Origin: Macrosoma leucophasiata
Lineage: Eukaryota > Arthropoda > Insecta > Lepidoptera > Hedylidae
Direction of reading: 5' to 3'
NCBI GenBank assembly: GCA_036365455.1
Contig: JAWQUS010000008.1
Coordinates: 19,823,501-19,887,500 of the forward strand
DNA length: 64,000 nucleotides
Positions 1 through 34,500 of the stretch are shown one piece after another. The stretch's first letter is position 1. Each line of letters starts with the position of its first letter. The notes beneath the pieces are model-generated. The model saw only the letters and a program-made list of their open reading frames with translations, was not told the origin of the DNA and ran no database searches. The position numbers and the translations under genes are program-made.

Positions 1-51
1 TCAAAGATACCATCTGTCAAAATCAAACGCGGTCAATTTAACAAACATGTT

Positions 52-785
52 TTAATGGTGGTAAAGCTCCAGTAACGGATCTCGTGGGCGTAGGCACCAC
101 CGCACTACCTAATCCACTTTCCACCTACGAGTAAATGGTGGTGGTCAGCGCTATCGTGTTCGGGTCCCGTGCCTGGACTTTGGAACTCTGCCAGTGACAC
201 AAAGAATGTCCCATATATTTTTGTTTAGTCTTATCTTGCCGTTTGTAAAAGAAAGTATGGAACATTCTGTTGATAACTATTTTTATAATTAAGTATTTTT
301 GGACTATTATTTATTTTATTTTGTTTACTTTGACATATTAATCAACGTATCAGTTGTTATTCGCTTTAATTTTATATTTGTAATTTGACCTATCACAAGC
401 AAATTCTATTATTTCCAAGTGATTAAATGAATTTTTAAGTTTGAGTTTGAGTGCTTATGTACGACCCTGTAGTTTCCGGCTCAGAGGCACAACAATTTAG
501 ACCTCAGGAGTGGCAAGGCATCTACACCAAAATCTCTAGTTTATATACATGTTTATAGGTTACAGTATTCACTCACCATCATTGACCTACCATGACCAAA
601 TAGGTCGAGTACTGATGGTAGGTTCAAAAGTCTTAGGCATCGACGTGCATGTATGAACAGAATGATGAATGTAGATTAGGCACGGGGGGTGTGTCAGGAC
701 CGGGATATCTGCCTACCTCGTTAGGGACCTGGCGTGAAGATATGCATACTTACCATCAATGCGGACTGTATGCTTGCCAAAAAAA
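52..785 (+). repeat. Family 1 repeat interrupted by two LINE 3' fragments
   Basis: Three pieces (52-165, 452-582, 748-785) are consecutive parts of one family 1 element (full copy about 275 bp; compare 28,051-28,329). A LINE 3' UTR ending in GAGTTTGAG repeats fills 166-451, and the end of a second LINE fills 583-747. The latter is flanked by ACTCACCATCA / ACTTACCATCA, a probable target duplication. Confidence 0.7.
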
Positions 786-878
786 TATTAGGAACGGTTT
801 TCGAGAACACTAACTTGACAATGCTCGCAATACATTTCAGAACATGACCATTCGAAAAACCACTAAGAAGAAACTTAC

Positions 879-21848
<20,970 letters not shown>

Positions 21849-24800
21849 GAAAGAACAAAATAAAAAATGTTATCCTATCCATTATCACAAGTGTCTTTTT
21901 TTTTATAATTTGTCATGACCATAGATACAGAGTCTTTCAGTCGTATATATATTGAATTTCACATTTCTTTAAATTAATGAATATCCATATGGAAGATGAC
22001 GATGATTAAATGCTTCCATGAGGAATATGATGAGATGATGGGGTGGCTCCAGTAAAGCGATGGGGACTTTACTGAAGTTTTTACGAAGTTTTGGAGGCAA
22101 TACGAAAAATCACTTTTCACTTCATAATATCACTTTCTTACACTCGTGAACATTATCGAATGCTTTATGATAAAAATCACACCATTTTTACACATAAAAA
22201 CGCGACTATACACAAATTTCGAAAATAATATCACGCAGCGACACAGCTCTTTTCCGCGTTCCCGCCAAAACTCTTATCACAAGTGTCCGTGTCCGTGTTT
22301 GAGTGTGGCCAGTTTAAATTGCTGTAATGTCTGCTAATTCAGACACATTAATTTTATTATACAAATCGCAGCAGAATAGTCACTTCGGTTTGATTATTTT
22401 GCCAGTAACTGTGGTTAATTTTTATCATGTAAAAATTTAATTTACTGAAATAATTAAAATATTTAATTTATCCGTCGTCCGGTTACTGGCAGAATAGTCT
22501 CAGCCTTTCTCTTTATTAATTTCGGGAAAAATAATAATTTACAATTCATCCAGTTATGTATGTACTGGAAAAATTATCATCATCATACTAATATTAAAAA
22601 TGCGAAAGTTTATATGTTTGTTTGTTTGTTTATTACTTTTTCACGCAAAAACTGCAGAACAGATTTTTATGAAATTTGCCACACACATATAGGGTAACTT
22701 GAATAGGATTTTTATCCCTAAAAAATGACATCGGATGATTTGATGAATTGCCACAGGTTATGCGAAAAGCAACTTACACCCGGGCGGAGCCGCGGGCAAC
22801 AGCTAGTTTATTATATTTATTCATGCGGTTACTGGCAGAATAGACTCAGCCTATTCCAACAAGTTATTAAAATTAATTCTGAATTATATATTTTTCCTAA
22901 AAGACAAATTTTTGATTCTAAAATCGCAGGATCCTACTAACATTGGTCACACTGATATTCAAAATGGTTGACTTGATAGATGCTTGACAGTGACAGTATT
23001 GACATGAACGCACAGACCTACTACATTTTGGATGCACAGAATGCCACAGAATAAAATAATTTACGCTGCTGTACACTCCCACGCAAATCGTGCTTTTTGT
23101 TTTAAGGGTCCCTCTGCAACGCCTTAAGCCCAGGTTCGGACCCACAGGGGAATCGACGACACAACATAGCTTCTCTCTCTCACTCATAGGTTCTATCGTT
23201 GATGTCAAATTTTTATTAAAGATGAGAGCGCTCTCTGCTCTCGCCGATTGCTCGGTGAAGTACCTGAGTACATGAGTCCATACAAAAAATGTGCTAGGGG
23301 CTTGGTAATCTATTGTATAAGGTATAGCCACTACCGTATTACCTTAACAGGCCTTAACTGCTCGCCGCCATTGTATGGCCCTGTAATTTCCGGTACAGAG
23401 GCACAACAACTTAGACCTAGAGAGTAGCAAAGTATCTACATTGAAATATCTAGATTTTATAAGTATCTATAGGCTGGGGCTACCGTATCACCTAGCGTTT
23501 GTTTGCCAGGGTCGCCATCTCATACCTACAATGGCTATGCACTATCTTTATATCTCTGCCTACTCTTCAGAGATTACACCCGTAAAGTAATTTTAAATTT
23601 TACAAAATAACACTAGGTTTAAAAAATCAGAGGTTTTTTATCACGTTAGGTAATTAATACATATTCTCTAAAGTTAATCTCTAGGTCCATTGCCCAAAGT
23701 CCCCAATCCTTCCTTTCCGGGGATTTTTTTCGTCGTGTTTATGCATAGATTTATTATCTACTATAAATCTATGTGTGTAGGTTTATTACGTACAAAAAAA
23801 TATAATGTCATTAATTAAATTCTTTGGACTAAGATTAACAAAAACGGCTACAATCATTCTGATTTAATTTTAAAGCGATAATTAATACTTATTAATCGAA
23901 TCTGCTTTTGCTCTGAATCTTTTATACAATATGGTATTCGCTCTAAAGGTAAACAATTTTTATAGGAATTCATATTCATAGTAAAATAATAATAAAATAC
24001 GATAATAGTATGAAGATGTATGTATTTATTTACTTAATTAGATTAGATGTTCAAAGGGTCTAACCACAATGTCCCTATTAGATAATAAATCTATGATACT
24101 ACACCCTTTCATATTCAACTTTCGTCTTCATCTTTCTATTGAACTTGCGTTTACGCATTCAATAATTGAATGCGTCATCCAACGCAACATCTTAGGCAAT
24201 GGCGTAGCTAGAGGGGAGGGGAGAGGCCCATTTGGGGGTGACACCCTCTCTTTAAATAACCCGAGCTGTTTATACGTGAAAGCGCAACACTAAACTCACT
24301 TTCGCATTTATAATACCAGGGGGCGCCAGAGGCAAAATTTGCTCAAATAGCACGACGGTGGGAAATGGAGAAATAAGATACGAAAGAATGGGAAGTATTT
24401 CCTTTTTTGCTTATTTGCCCCGGGTGCCACCCATGTTAGCTACGAAACTTATCCTGGGGCCATGCCTAATGTACGCTGACCGCATGCTCTTGATGAACAG
24501 AAAAGGGTACAGCGTGGAAATAGCTAACACCTAATTTAATTAATAACACATTCAAATCATAAATTGTTAATATTAGCTGAGAATAGCATATTTACTGCGT
24601 GTAGAGCCACTAAAACTGAATACAGGTGTTGGTTAAGCATTATATCACAATCAAATAATGTAACATAGGTATTGATCATTGTAAACAAATACTGTGAATA
24701 TCTACCTACAAAACAATCCAAACCCATCATTTTCGAATAAATATGTCTGAAATTAAATGTTGCTTTGTTTGTTACCACCAGAAATTTATAAATGCTACCA

Positions 24801-25380
24801 ATAGAGTCATCGCGAATGGGCGCAAATGGACGGCATTAAAAGGTATATTTGTCTGCTATACATAATAATATGGAAGAAATAATGTATTAAATAATGTTCA
24901 TAATCTGACCGATGATGATTTTAAAGAAATTTCTAGAGGTCTTGAGGAACCTACAGTTCAGTTATAAACCTATTATACGTTAGTAGGTACGTCTTCTGAA
25001 CTTTATGGTTGAATTACTCAAACATTACTAGTTCTATTCCCAATATACCCAAACTCTTTTACTGCAATTCTACATCAATTAAAATTACTGAAGATAATGA
25101 AATGAACACATTTAGTAAATCCAGGCTAACCATTTTGTATTGGTCGGAGCTCTGGAAATCAATGTTTTTGCCGCCAAATTATAGTATTCAGCGTTATCAT
25201 ATTCCAGTTAAATGGCCCCATCCATTCATTGTGTTATAAAGACAAAAGAACGCGGGCTTCAGGACTGACAACGTTGTGTGTGCACATGTCTAAAGGCTGC
25301 AGTAGTTGTTTGTGGCATTAATGTAAACTACGTGCTTATTTGCCGCCTTCGTTAGATAAACCTGTTCTAATTTCTTGCAG
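21849..25380. other. Divergent intergenic region and unassigned first exon of the SDHA-like gene
   Basis: The paraplegin promoter must lie right of 21,849, but no clear core element is visible. 22,580-22,806 is a Helitron-like unit ending GGGCAACAGCTAGT. 22,918-23,331 holds a long minus-strand open frame of doubtful meaning. 23,368-23,500 is a family 1 piece. 24,195-24,440 resembles a repeat whose reverse partner is at 26,225-26,350. 25,275-25,358 is a family 1 tail that ends just before the SDHA-like acceptor. Confidence 0.4.
23032..23107 (+). CDS. Candidate first exon of the SDHA-like gene (weak)
   Basis: ATG opens MHRMPQNKIIYAAVHSHANR and AFCFK, basic with no acidic residue, like a mitochondrial presequence. 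It can end in phase 1 at AAGG/GTCCCT, the phase the next exon needs. The donor is poor and the position is chosen only because it fits, so this is a suggestion. Confidence 0.2.
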
Positions 25381-25572
25381 TACCTCATTGCTTGGCGTCC
25401 TACGAGGTGCAGCACCACACCTATGACTGCCTCGTGATCGGCGCCGGTGGATCCGGACTCCGAGCGGCTATTGGACTCGCGCAGCAGAATTTCTGTGTCG
25501 CACTCGTTTCCAAACTATTTCCCACTCGTTCACACACTATAGCTGCTCAGGGTGGAATGAACGCTGCTATTG
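25381..25572 (+). CDS. SDHA-like, first visible exon (FAD-binding start)
   Basis: The acceptor is TTCTTGCAG and the donor ATTG/GTGCGT (phase 1). It codes for [20 protein letters not shown], then [19 protein letters not shown]. An in-frame TAA lies in the intron 11 nt before the exon (25,368-25,370) and no early ATG exists, so an upstream exon ending after one codon base is needed. Confidence 0.93.
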
Positions 25573-28500
25573 GTGCGTTGCTTTTTTTGCGATATTTAAT
25601 TCTGTGCTCTAGAAAAACTGAGGCGACAAAGATTTTTTCTTATGAAGATTGAGGACACTCCCTGGGACTCGTTAACTAAGCCTAACTAACTCTTTAATTA
25701 GCCCTATTAATAGTACTATTAGTACCTACGTGCGCGTTATTCGCTACCAACGTGCATAGCGGAATAACCTAGCGGGTTTCACTCGGGAATTTTGTATGAA
25801 GTGCCGCGACTAGAGCAGAACGTAGTCGGTACAGCAGTATACCGCATCACCACGCGGTATTTGCTCGGCTACCGTAGGTGGCAGGGGATAACGCCTGAAC
25901 GTTATCCCCTACCGCTCTGAATAAGGCTGTAAGACACCATAGCTTATGGTTTGCAACATGTCGGTACACGGGTCTTCGTACGGGTTAAGTTAGCCATGCA
26001 TTGTGTGTGTAGAGTAAGAAGCTTTAAATGGTATGCGATAACTTTTTGACATTACGAGCTGTATGATCTCGTCTTGTCAACATTTTACATGAAGATGATT
26101 TTGGTAGTATAACAAATACAGATTCAATTCAATTCAATTCAAATCATTTACTGTTGTTGTACAGAAAGAATAAGATTTGGAAATATAGGTAAATAATATA
26201 TTTTCGATCCTTTATTTCTTTTGCCTATGTGCCCCGTGTTCTCCTTCACGAGTAGATGAGCAAAAATACATGAACACTGGAGAGGGTGTCACCCCTAACG
26301 GGTGGCACTTGCAAGACCCCCTCTCCCTCCTATAGCTACTCCAATGACGCGGTGGGGTCGTCACATCTCGACGTTTAAATTTTATTATAGGTACATATAC
26401 ATTATCTATTGATATTTGAATTCAGGCAGTATGCATGAAGATGACTGGCGTTGGCACTTTTACGACACCGTCAAAGGTTCGGATTGGTTGGGAGACCAGG
26501 TAACTACTTTCTATTAGTCTCACCTATTAACCGACAACGACTGCTTTTTAATCCGACTTCAAAATCAAAAATAGGTAAGTATCAGTTCGACATGAATGTA
26601 TCGTAATAGTACGTGATGTTTTTTTAAGTGTCTTCTGTGAATATCTCTGCTACTGAAAGTCATAACAAGATATATATATTTTTTAATTTTATTATATTTT
26701 TTTAATTTTAATTAGATATAATACAACATAGGGTACAATCTAATTACAAATAAGTAGGTACCTAAGTTTTATTATGAATACAGGATTCCATCCAGCAATT
26801 AGCACGAGATGCACCCTCCTGTGTGTATGAGCTGGAAAACATGGGAATGCCATTCTCCCGAACAAAAGATGGTAAAATCTACCAGAGGTCATTCGGCGGG
26901 TCCACAATGCACAATGGAAAAGAGGTCGCAAAACGGACTTGCGCTGTTGCAGATAGGTGTGTTCTATGCGGGTTTTATTTGGTACCTATCTTGTTCGTAT
27001 TAAAAAAAAACTAAATAATAAGTTTTGTGGGTTCCGGATCTCCATTGTCCTCATGCCACGGTTATGTCCGCAAAAATCTAAATAACAAGACAATAGAAGT
27101 GCCATAATCGCGTGAACTTGTCGGCACAAATTGGTGTCGTTTCGACAGTATTCGACACTAATTCCAGTGATCTGGGAAACCTTGTCATATACACGACTTT
27201 CGGCAAGCAAAACGTAATGGTATTGCGGAACGCATTGGAAAATGTATTTTGAACCTTCATGGACGCATTTACGGTTCAATTTTTCTCAATAGTAAATGTA
27301 TCTTCACGCCAGGTCCCTAACGGGGTAGGCAGAGATTGTAGAGCGCCAGACATCCCGGTTCTGACAAACCTCTCGTGCCTCGTCCACCTTCATCATTCTC
27401 TTCATACATGCACGCCGATTCCTAAGACTTTCAATAGTATTTTCACTAACCGTGATTAACTGCTAGTAGGTACGTAGGTATTATTCGTGTATGTAGTAGA
27501 GAATATACAAACCGACCGAATATATATACCGAGACGCTTTCCCAATCGTTTTTAGCAATAATTTCTATTGTCTTGTTATTTATATTTCTGTGGTTAAATC
27601 AATAACTGTTAGTTCGTTTGTTAACCTTTAGTTTGTGACCAAAACTAATCAAACTCTGAAAAATTCAGGATACGTTGTTTCTGGCCATAGTAAGTTATGG
27701 ATAGAATTGCCTCAGTGGTGTAATGGTGGCAGACTATTATACTACACTGATCCGGGTTCGATTCCGAGATCACAAAGTAAATGCTATTAAAATTTCGCAT
27801 TTTCAGAAGATTGCAAGCCCTGTACCTTCCTTGAAGTAGGTACTTACAATTGTTGCGTTCATGTATGCATTTATACAAGTTTTTGATTCTGTGTATCCCT
27901 TTGGTGAAAATAGGCGTGAAGTATCGATTTTTCTTCACCAAATACTTGTAACATTCCTCTGTGGTAGGTACTTACACTTTTTAAAATGAGAGTTTAAAAT
28001 GTAGATGTCTATAGGCTGTAGTTATCACCATCTATGCTATATCATATTTAGCTGGTGGTAGAGCTTCAGTGACGGAGCTCGCGGGCGTAGGCGCCACCGC
28101 ATTACCTAATATACTTGCCGCTAAATGGTAGTGTTCAGCACTATCGTGTTCCAATCAGGTGGTAATGTACGGCCCTGTAATTTCCGGCACAGAGGCATAA
28201 CACCTTAGGCCTCAGGAGTGGCAACGCATCTGCATTTTGACCTCTGGTCATTATGTGAGTGTCTATAGGCTGCAGTCATCACTTAACATCAATGTGAACT
28301 GCACGCTTGTTTGCCACTTTTATTACATAAAAAAAACAGGTAAACTGCAGGCTTGTTTGTCACTTTCGTAACCTACATTAAAAAAAACAACTTTTTTTTT
28401 AAATATTACTATACCCTTTTCAGGACTGGTCACGCACTGCTGCATACGTTGTATGGTTACAGTACAAAATTCAGTAACATCAAACTGTTTTCCGAGTTCT

Positions 28501-31500
28501 TCGTGCTGGACCTCCTATTTCAGGATGGCGCGGTGGTTGGAGCACTCGCTATGGATATGGATGATAGCAGCCTTCACAGGTTTCTTAAATTTTATCGTCA
28601 TATGTCTTTAAAGCTTCCATAGTGTCCTCTATTATTAGCATTTTTCTGATAGTAGATCCGAATCTAGATCGACCTTCACCTATCTGTTTACCGAATGAAA
28701 CATTTCTTTTATCAAATTTCATATAGATATAACGTTTTAAATTAATGTAAAATTCCATCAATTCTTGCTTAATGTATAGCATAACAAAATAAGTTGACAA
28801 AAAAGAAAAATTTTTCAAAATTCACCCACTTTATTACCTAACCAATAAAATGTGTTTGGAAGAAAAAGTTCTATAAAACATAGAAACGTAAAATAGGTCT
28901 ATTCCGCAAGCACAAAGACATATCCGCATTGAGAAGTGTTAGCGCATCTATGGCATCTCTATTTTGGTATACTGTGTTTTTAAATAGATTTTATTTAATG
29001 AAAAATGGAAAGAAAAATTTGCCTTCAGGCGAGACTCGAACTCGCGGCCTACTGGGAATCTAGTCCAGCCGCTCTTCCAATTGAGCTACTGAAGTCCTGC
29101 CCGTTTCGCCAAATCTTTCCTTCACATTTATTGCATTGCTTTAAGGTAGCAGCAGCGCCATCTATTGCCAACTATGCTAGTTAGGCAACCGATTTATTAG
29201 ACTTTGCAGTTTATTGAATATCGTAAAGAAGTCGCTTTTACCCTTAATAATTGTTTTATATTATTTCGCATTAACACATGCTTCTGAAATATATTTTTCT
29301 TTAAATAAAATATATTTCACAAGCATGTGTTAATGCGAAATAATATAAAACAATTTTAAATAGATGTTTATAGATTTAAGTAGGTATAAGGTCAATGTGA
29401 ACTAAATGCTATTTTCACAACTAGATTTCAAGCGAATCATACAGTAGTCGCTACCGGTGGATACCCGCGTATGTTTTTCTCTTGCACGGCGGCACATACG
29501 TGCACCGGCGACGGCTGCGCGTTGACCACTCGTGCGGGGATACCGCTGCAAGATATGGAGTTCATACAATTTCATCCTACTGGTAATAATCGTTGAATTA
29601 ATACTAATTATGACAACCCTTGAAACGTCCCACTGCTGGGCACGAGTCTCTCTCCTTCTTGGGAGCAGGCTAAGAGTTAACTCCACCACGCTGCTGCAAC
29701 GCGGGTTGGCCGAGGTAAGGGTTAGTGGCCAACCTGTTGTCGGATGTTTTCAAACCGCCTATATGACCTCCAACAAGGTTTAACGACTGCTATCTATCGA
29801 TAGCAACCGGGACCGACGGCTTGACGAAGCACGGAAACGCGCATTTTAATTTGCCACTAGCGGTCACCCATCACGCGAGTAGATCGCTTCCGATCTACAC
29901 AAGCCGCCGGGCCATGCGCGCCTGTTGAATTGCCCTCGCTCAATCTTATTACCTAAACCAACTATGATTCTGATGCAAAAACACATAATAGTCAATATGT
30001 GTACCTACCGCAATGCATAATAATCTTTGCACTGGTGACGGCTGCTTAACTGCCTCAGTAGTCTAGTGGTAGCACGCCACTACTGCTACGCTGGGGTCCT
30101 GGGTTCGATTCCCGGATCGGGGACTATCAGAGATAACGATGCGAGATCTTTCATATAGGAGTAGCTTCCCTACTCTTACATAAAAGATTTCGCGTCGCTT
30201 TTGCACAACAGTGAGACAGTTAAATGTGGTTAAAGCTATTTTAAAAATTTCCTAATCTTTCTTTTTGAGGCTTCCCGGACGTTTATAGAGCCATCAACAA
30301 TCATCATCAGTTTTATTTTTTCCCTCTGTACTTTACTTTTCAATAAATATAAAAAACACACACAATCGATATTGACCTGTTGAAACTTGGATGAAATGCG
30401 ATTGACGACGTCGGGTTGTGAAACAATCGTTGTCGGAGTAAGTGAAAGTGATAATATAATCATTAAATTTTTTCTTAAATGAAAACTTATCTCCCCTTTT
30501 GACATCTCTGTAGTTGGGATCTATTGTCTTAAAGCGATGGTTTTAAATGGATAGCTAATTTCGTATAATATTATCATAAACAGGTATGTATGGATCGGGC
30601 TGCTTAATGACTGAGGGATGCCGCGGGGAAGGAGGGTTCCTGGTGAACAGTGAGGGAGATCGCTTCATGGAGCGATACGCGCCGAACGCCAAGGACTTGG
30701 CAAGCAGAGACGTTGTATCCAGGTCTATTGCCACCGAAATTAGAGAAGGTGTATTGACGTTTTGAAATACTAGTCTGGGAATGGGTTTAGTTAGTATCGA
30801 TTGGCATTTGAGGGGGGAGAGAGAAGTCTCCTCCATCCCCCAACCCCCAAGGATCCCAAAGTAAAGCATGGTTCTCAAGATATTGATTTTTTTTGTGAAT
30901 TAAAAAGTCACAAATTAAAATCTGTTAGACTGTTTTGCAAATAAAATAAATTAAGTGACACCATAAAAATATAAGGGGTTGAGAATTATAACATCTGACC
31001 TAACTGAAATGAAATGAAGACTCCGGTTTCTGTGTAATAAAAAAATAGATCTTTATGTAACGAAGATCAAGGCGGAAACTTTGCTTCTACATAGTTACAT
31101 CTAAGTAGTTCGTACATAAAACGCTTCATACGCGAATTCGACTCTCACTTGGTCGCTTTTTTGACATTGTAATACGTGGAGACATTTTACCACTCTTTCT
31201 TACTTACATCCCTATTCGTTCACAGGACGCGGTGTTGGTCCAAAAAAGGACCACATGTACTTACAACTGCACCACTTAAGCCCGGAGATAATTCGGGATC
31301 GCCTGCCGGGCATTTCCGAGACCGCGTGGACTTTCACTGGTGTGGACGTGTACACTCAACCCGTACCGATTATACCCACTGTTCACTACACTATGGGGGG
31401 TATACCCATAAATTACAAAGGAGAGGTATGTAGATACGTGCGGTCGCATACCTAATGTGTGGATTATTTATGGATAGATAGGCTTCAATGTTGAGAGGGA

Positions 31501-34500
31501 AATCATATAGTGCCAATTTTCTCCAGAGACTTCTGCATGTTTGGAAAGAATGGCCCCAAAAACATTCAAAGAAATAGATGATAAACGTTCCCTTTTACCG
31601 ACAACGATCTAAACAACATTATCTGCCAATGTAACAATGAATGCCATTCAGACGCCGCCGACCGCATATTTAGTGGGCAAATGTCATAGTAGATTAACGT
31701 GTGTTTGGCTGTCTATTTCTTATACCTACTGTTGGCTACTCCCACTATTTGATTTATTCCATTCCTCGTGGTAATGATGAATTCAAGTCTTATTGCCTTC
31801 AGGTGGCTTGAGTTTATTTGAACAGTATGTATATCTAAGTATAGAAAAAAAAATCTTTCTGCTCGGTGGTCACATATGACCATCTCACCATCTACAGATG
31901 CAAGGGCATAACCGCGGGCTAGATAAGGAATAACTTTCCTAATTCAAGCGTAGAGACGCATCTAAATCGAAGCCTCTAGCATTTTTAATATATTCGATTA
32001 TTTTATTTTACGATTCACGTAGATAACATACCCATTACCGCGATTCAAATGTATAATTGTGATAAATAAATATACTTGTTAGGCAAGTTAACGTGTTTTT
32101 CACCCAAACGCGCTTTAGCCCGTATTTGAGATCTCATACAACGCGTTTAAGTTTAAATTTGTGGATCAGTGCATAAAAACTCAAATGTTCAATAATAGAC
32201 AATAGGAATAATCTTCACGATTTTGGACTCTGCACATAAATACAAAACTTACATATTTTGCCCAACATAGCCATTACACAAAGTCGAATAAGTAATATAT
32301 TGCATGTACCGATTCGCGCGTTGATCCTTGCCCAGAACGTGCATATTGTAGACGATCTTTCCCCTGAGGTGTTCCCTCGACGCTACAAGATTTCAAACTG
32401 GCGTCAAAAGAGGCTTTCAGGGCTGGCAGCGCGTTAGCAACTCCCCGGTGTTGCAAATGTTCAAAGGTGACGTTACCCACGTTTCATCAGGTGGCCCGTT
32501 TGCTTGTTCTATCAATCCTTTAACATAAAAACAAATATTATCTTTCACAGGTTCTGCTACACGATAAAGGTTGTGACAGCACAGTACCGGGTCTACATTC
32601 AGCCGGCGAGGCGGTGAGCAACTGTCATGGCGCCAACCGCCTCGGTGCCAACTCCATTCTCGACATTGTGGTCTTCGGGAAAGCGGTGGCTGTCAATATT
32701 GGCAAGATCTCCAAGCCTGGAGATAAGCAGCCAACTTTGAAAGATGTTAGATATTTATTGTTTGTTAGATCAAGTGTCTGAGGGTGGGGTCAAAATTCTT
32801 AGGAATCGGTGGCATGTATGAAGAGAATGATGAATGTATAAGAACCACGGGAGGTGTGTCAGGGCCGGGATATCTGGCGCTACACACTCTCTGCCTACCT
32901 CGTGAGGAACTTGGCGTGAAGATACATACATACATATGATATTTCTTCATTCTCGAGATGTTTTTCTAACCGAACAATGTATTAAAATTGATTGACCAGC
33001 GTTAGAGTTTGTAGTATTAACATATATTGCAATAACTAAACTATGAGATGAAATTCGAAATTGTGATGATGCCTGTTCTCTTTAAACCCAATATGTAATA
33101 GTGGATGTCTATCTATTGATATCAGATATACTTGAACTTTTTTCAACGTGTCTTGTTTGGCGCTTCATGATCTCACAATTGAGAAAAAACACCACAGGAA
33201 AGCTATGCTGGCATAGCTTTTTAAAATTTCATTCGTAATTTCTCTCTGTTCACATCTCTGTTTATCTGAATACTTAGTCTGTCTTGTGTATATTTTGTGA
33301 TAGAATCTCTGCGACGCCAGTCTGGACAATTTCGACAAGGTACGCAACGCCAATGGTTGTGTACCCGTACACGAACTGCGCCTTTCCATGAGGACAACTA
33401 TGCAAAACAAGTGCGGAGTGTTCCGGGATAACAAACTGCTTGCTGAAGGTAATTGTTACAAGGCTAATGAATTTAGTTATATATTTATTTTTCGCAATAA
33501 CACATGTGAGTGAATTAAGAAATTAAGAAAAAATGGAAAGAATAGTTTCATTACGGCCAGGGATTAAACCTGCGACCTCAGAACAACCTAGTCCAGCTGC
33601 TTTACTACTAAGCCACCGAAACCGAGCATCGAATTTCGGGTATTAGGTAAGTCTGAACGTCCCGAACCGAACGGCCCGCGGGTCATTCGACTGTAAACAG
33701 AACTTGTCTATGTTTCACTGTTGTGTGTGTACAACGGCACCTACGATACAAGTTTATGCCTAGTGTGGTGCTGGGAGTGTTAGCGTATTTTATTTATTTA
33801 AGGGAATTTCGCTTTATCGTGCTCGAGTCGGATAATAATGTACAGTACTCAACAATTAATATTGCACATCGAGCCTGCAAAAGAGACGATCGATTCGTTT
33901 CGACTTCGTAGAGCGTTATCTCTGTTGCACACTGCCTACGTAAGCACTGACAGTCAAAACTTGATCAAAATGGTCGACAAACTTCAAATGGGTACGGTGT
34001 GAAAGAGATAACGCCCTACAAATATAAACCGAAGTCTCCTTCCTAGGCTCAATGTGCAATATTTATTGTTGAGCACTGTAGGAAGCCTCCGTAAACAGCA
34101 CAAGTCAAGTTCTAGAAAGGCATACATTGTCTGGTTCTTATGGTCATCATCAATGTAACCTGAATCCTTGTTTGCTACTTTCTTCACTTAGGGTGAGGAA
34201 ATCTGTTAACATTTTTTCAGCCAATACAGAAATCCAGAAATGGTACAATGCATTCCCAAGTATCCGAGTGGTGGATCGTCGTGCCAATTGGAACAGCGAC
34301 CTCGTTGAGGCTCTGGAACTACAGAACATGTTGCAACTGGCTGTACAAGTCGTGACTTGTGCTCTCAATAGAACAGAAAGCAGAGGTGCCCACTTTAGGG
34401 ACGATTTTCCTAAGAGGATCGATGAGATGGACTATAGTAAACCGACTAAAGATCAGGTGCATTGATTTTGTTTAACACTTCAAATGTGTGTGTGTGTGTG

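Noticed and set aside
601..605. HESGH (paraplegin residue numbering) as a damaged HEAGH site
   Set aside because: Serine at this place is the normal state in paraplegin; zinc ligands and the glutamate are intact.
22918..23331. A 137-codon minus open frame between the two genes
   Set aside because: No motif, no splice support, and low-complexity cysteine and arginine composition. It may be an old repeat. The plus strand here might instead hold the missing SDHA-like exon.
25883..25910. 11-bp perfect hairpin (AGGGGATAACG) in an SDHA-like intron
   Set aside because: Stems of this length occur by chance or as repeat debris in a 64-kb window and no flanking structure supports it.
30047..30120. 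tRNA gene
   Set aside because: A- and B-boxes are present but the acceptor stem does not pair and the same head recurs in SINE copies (37,764-38,074, 41,103-41,347).
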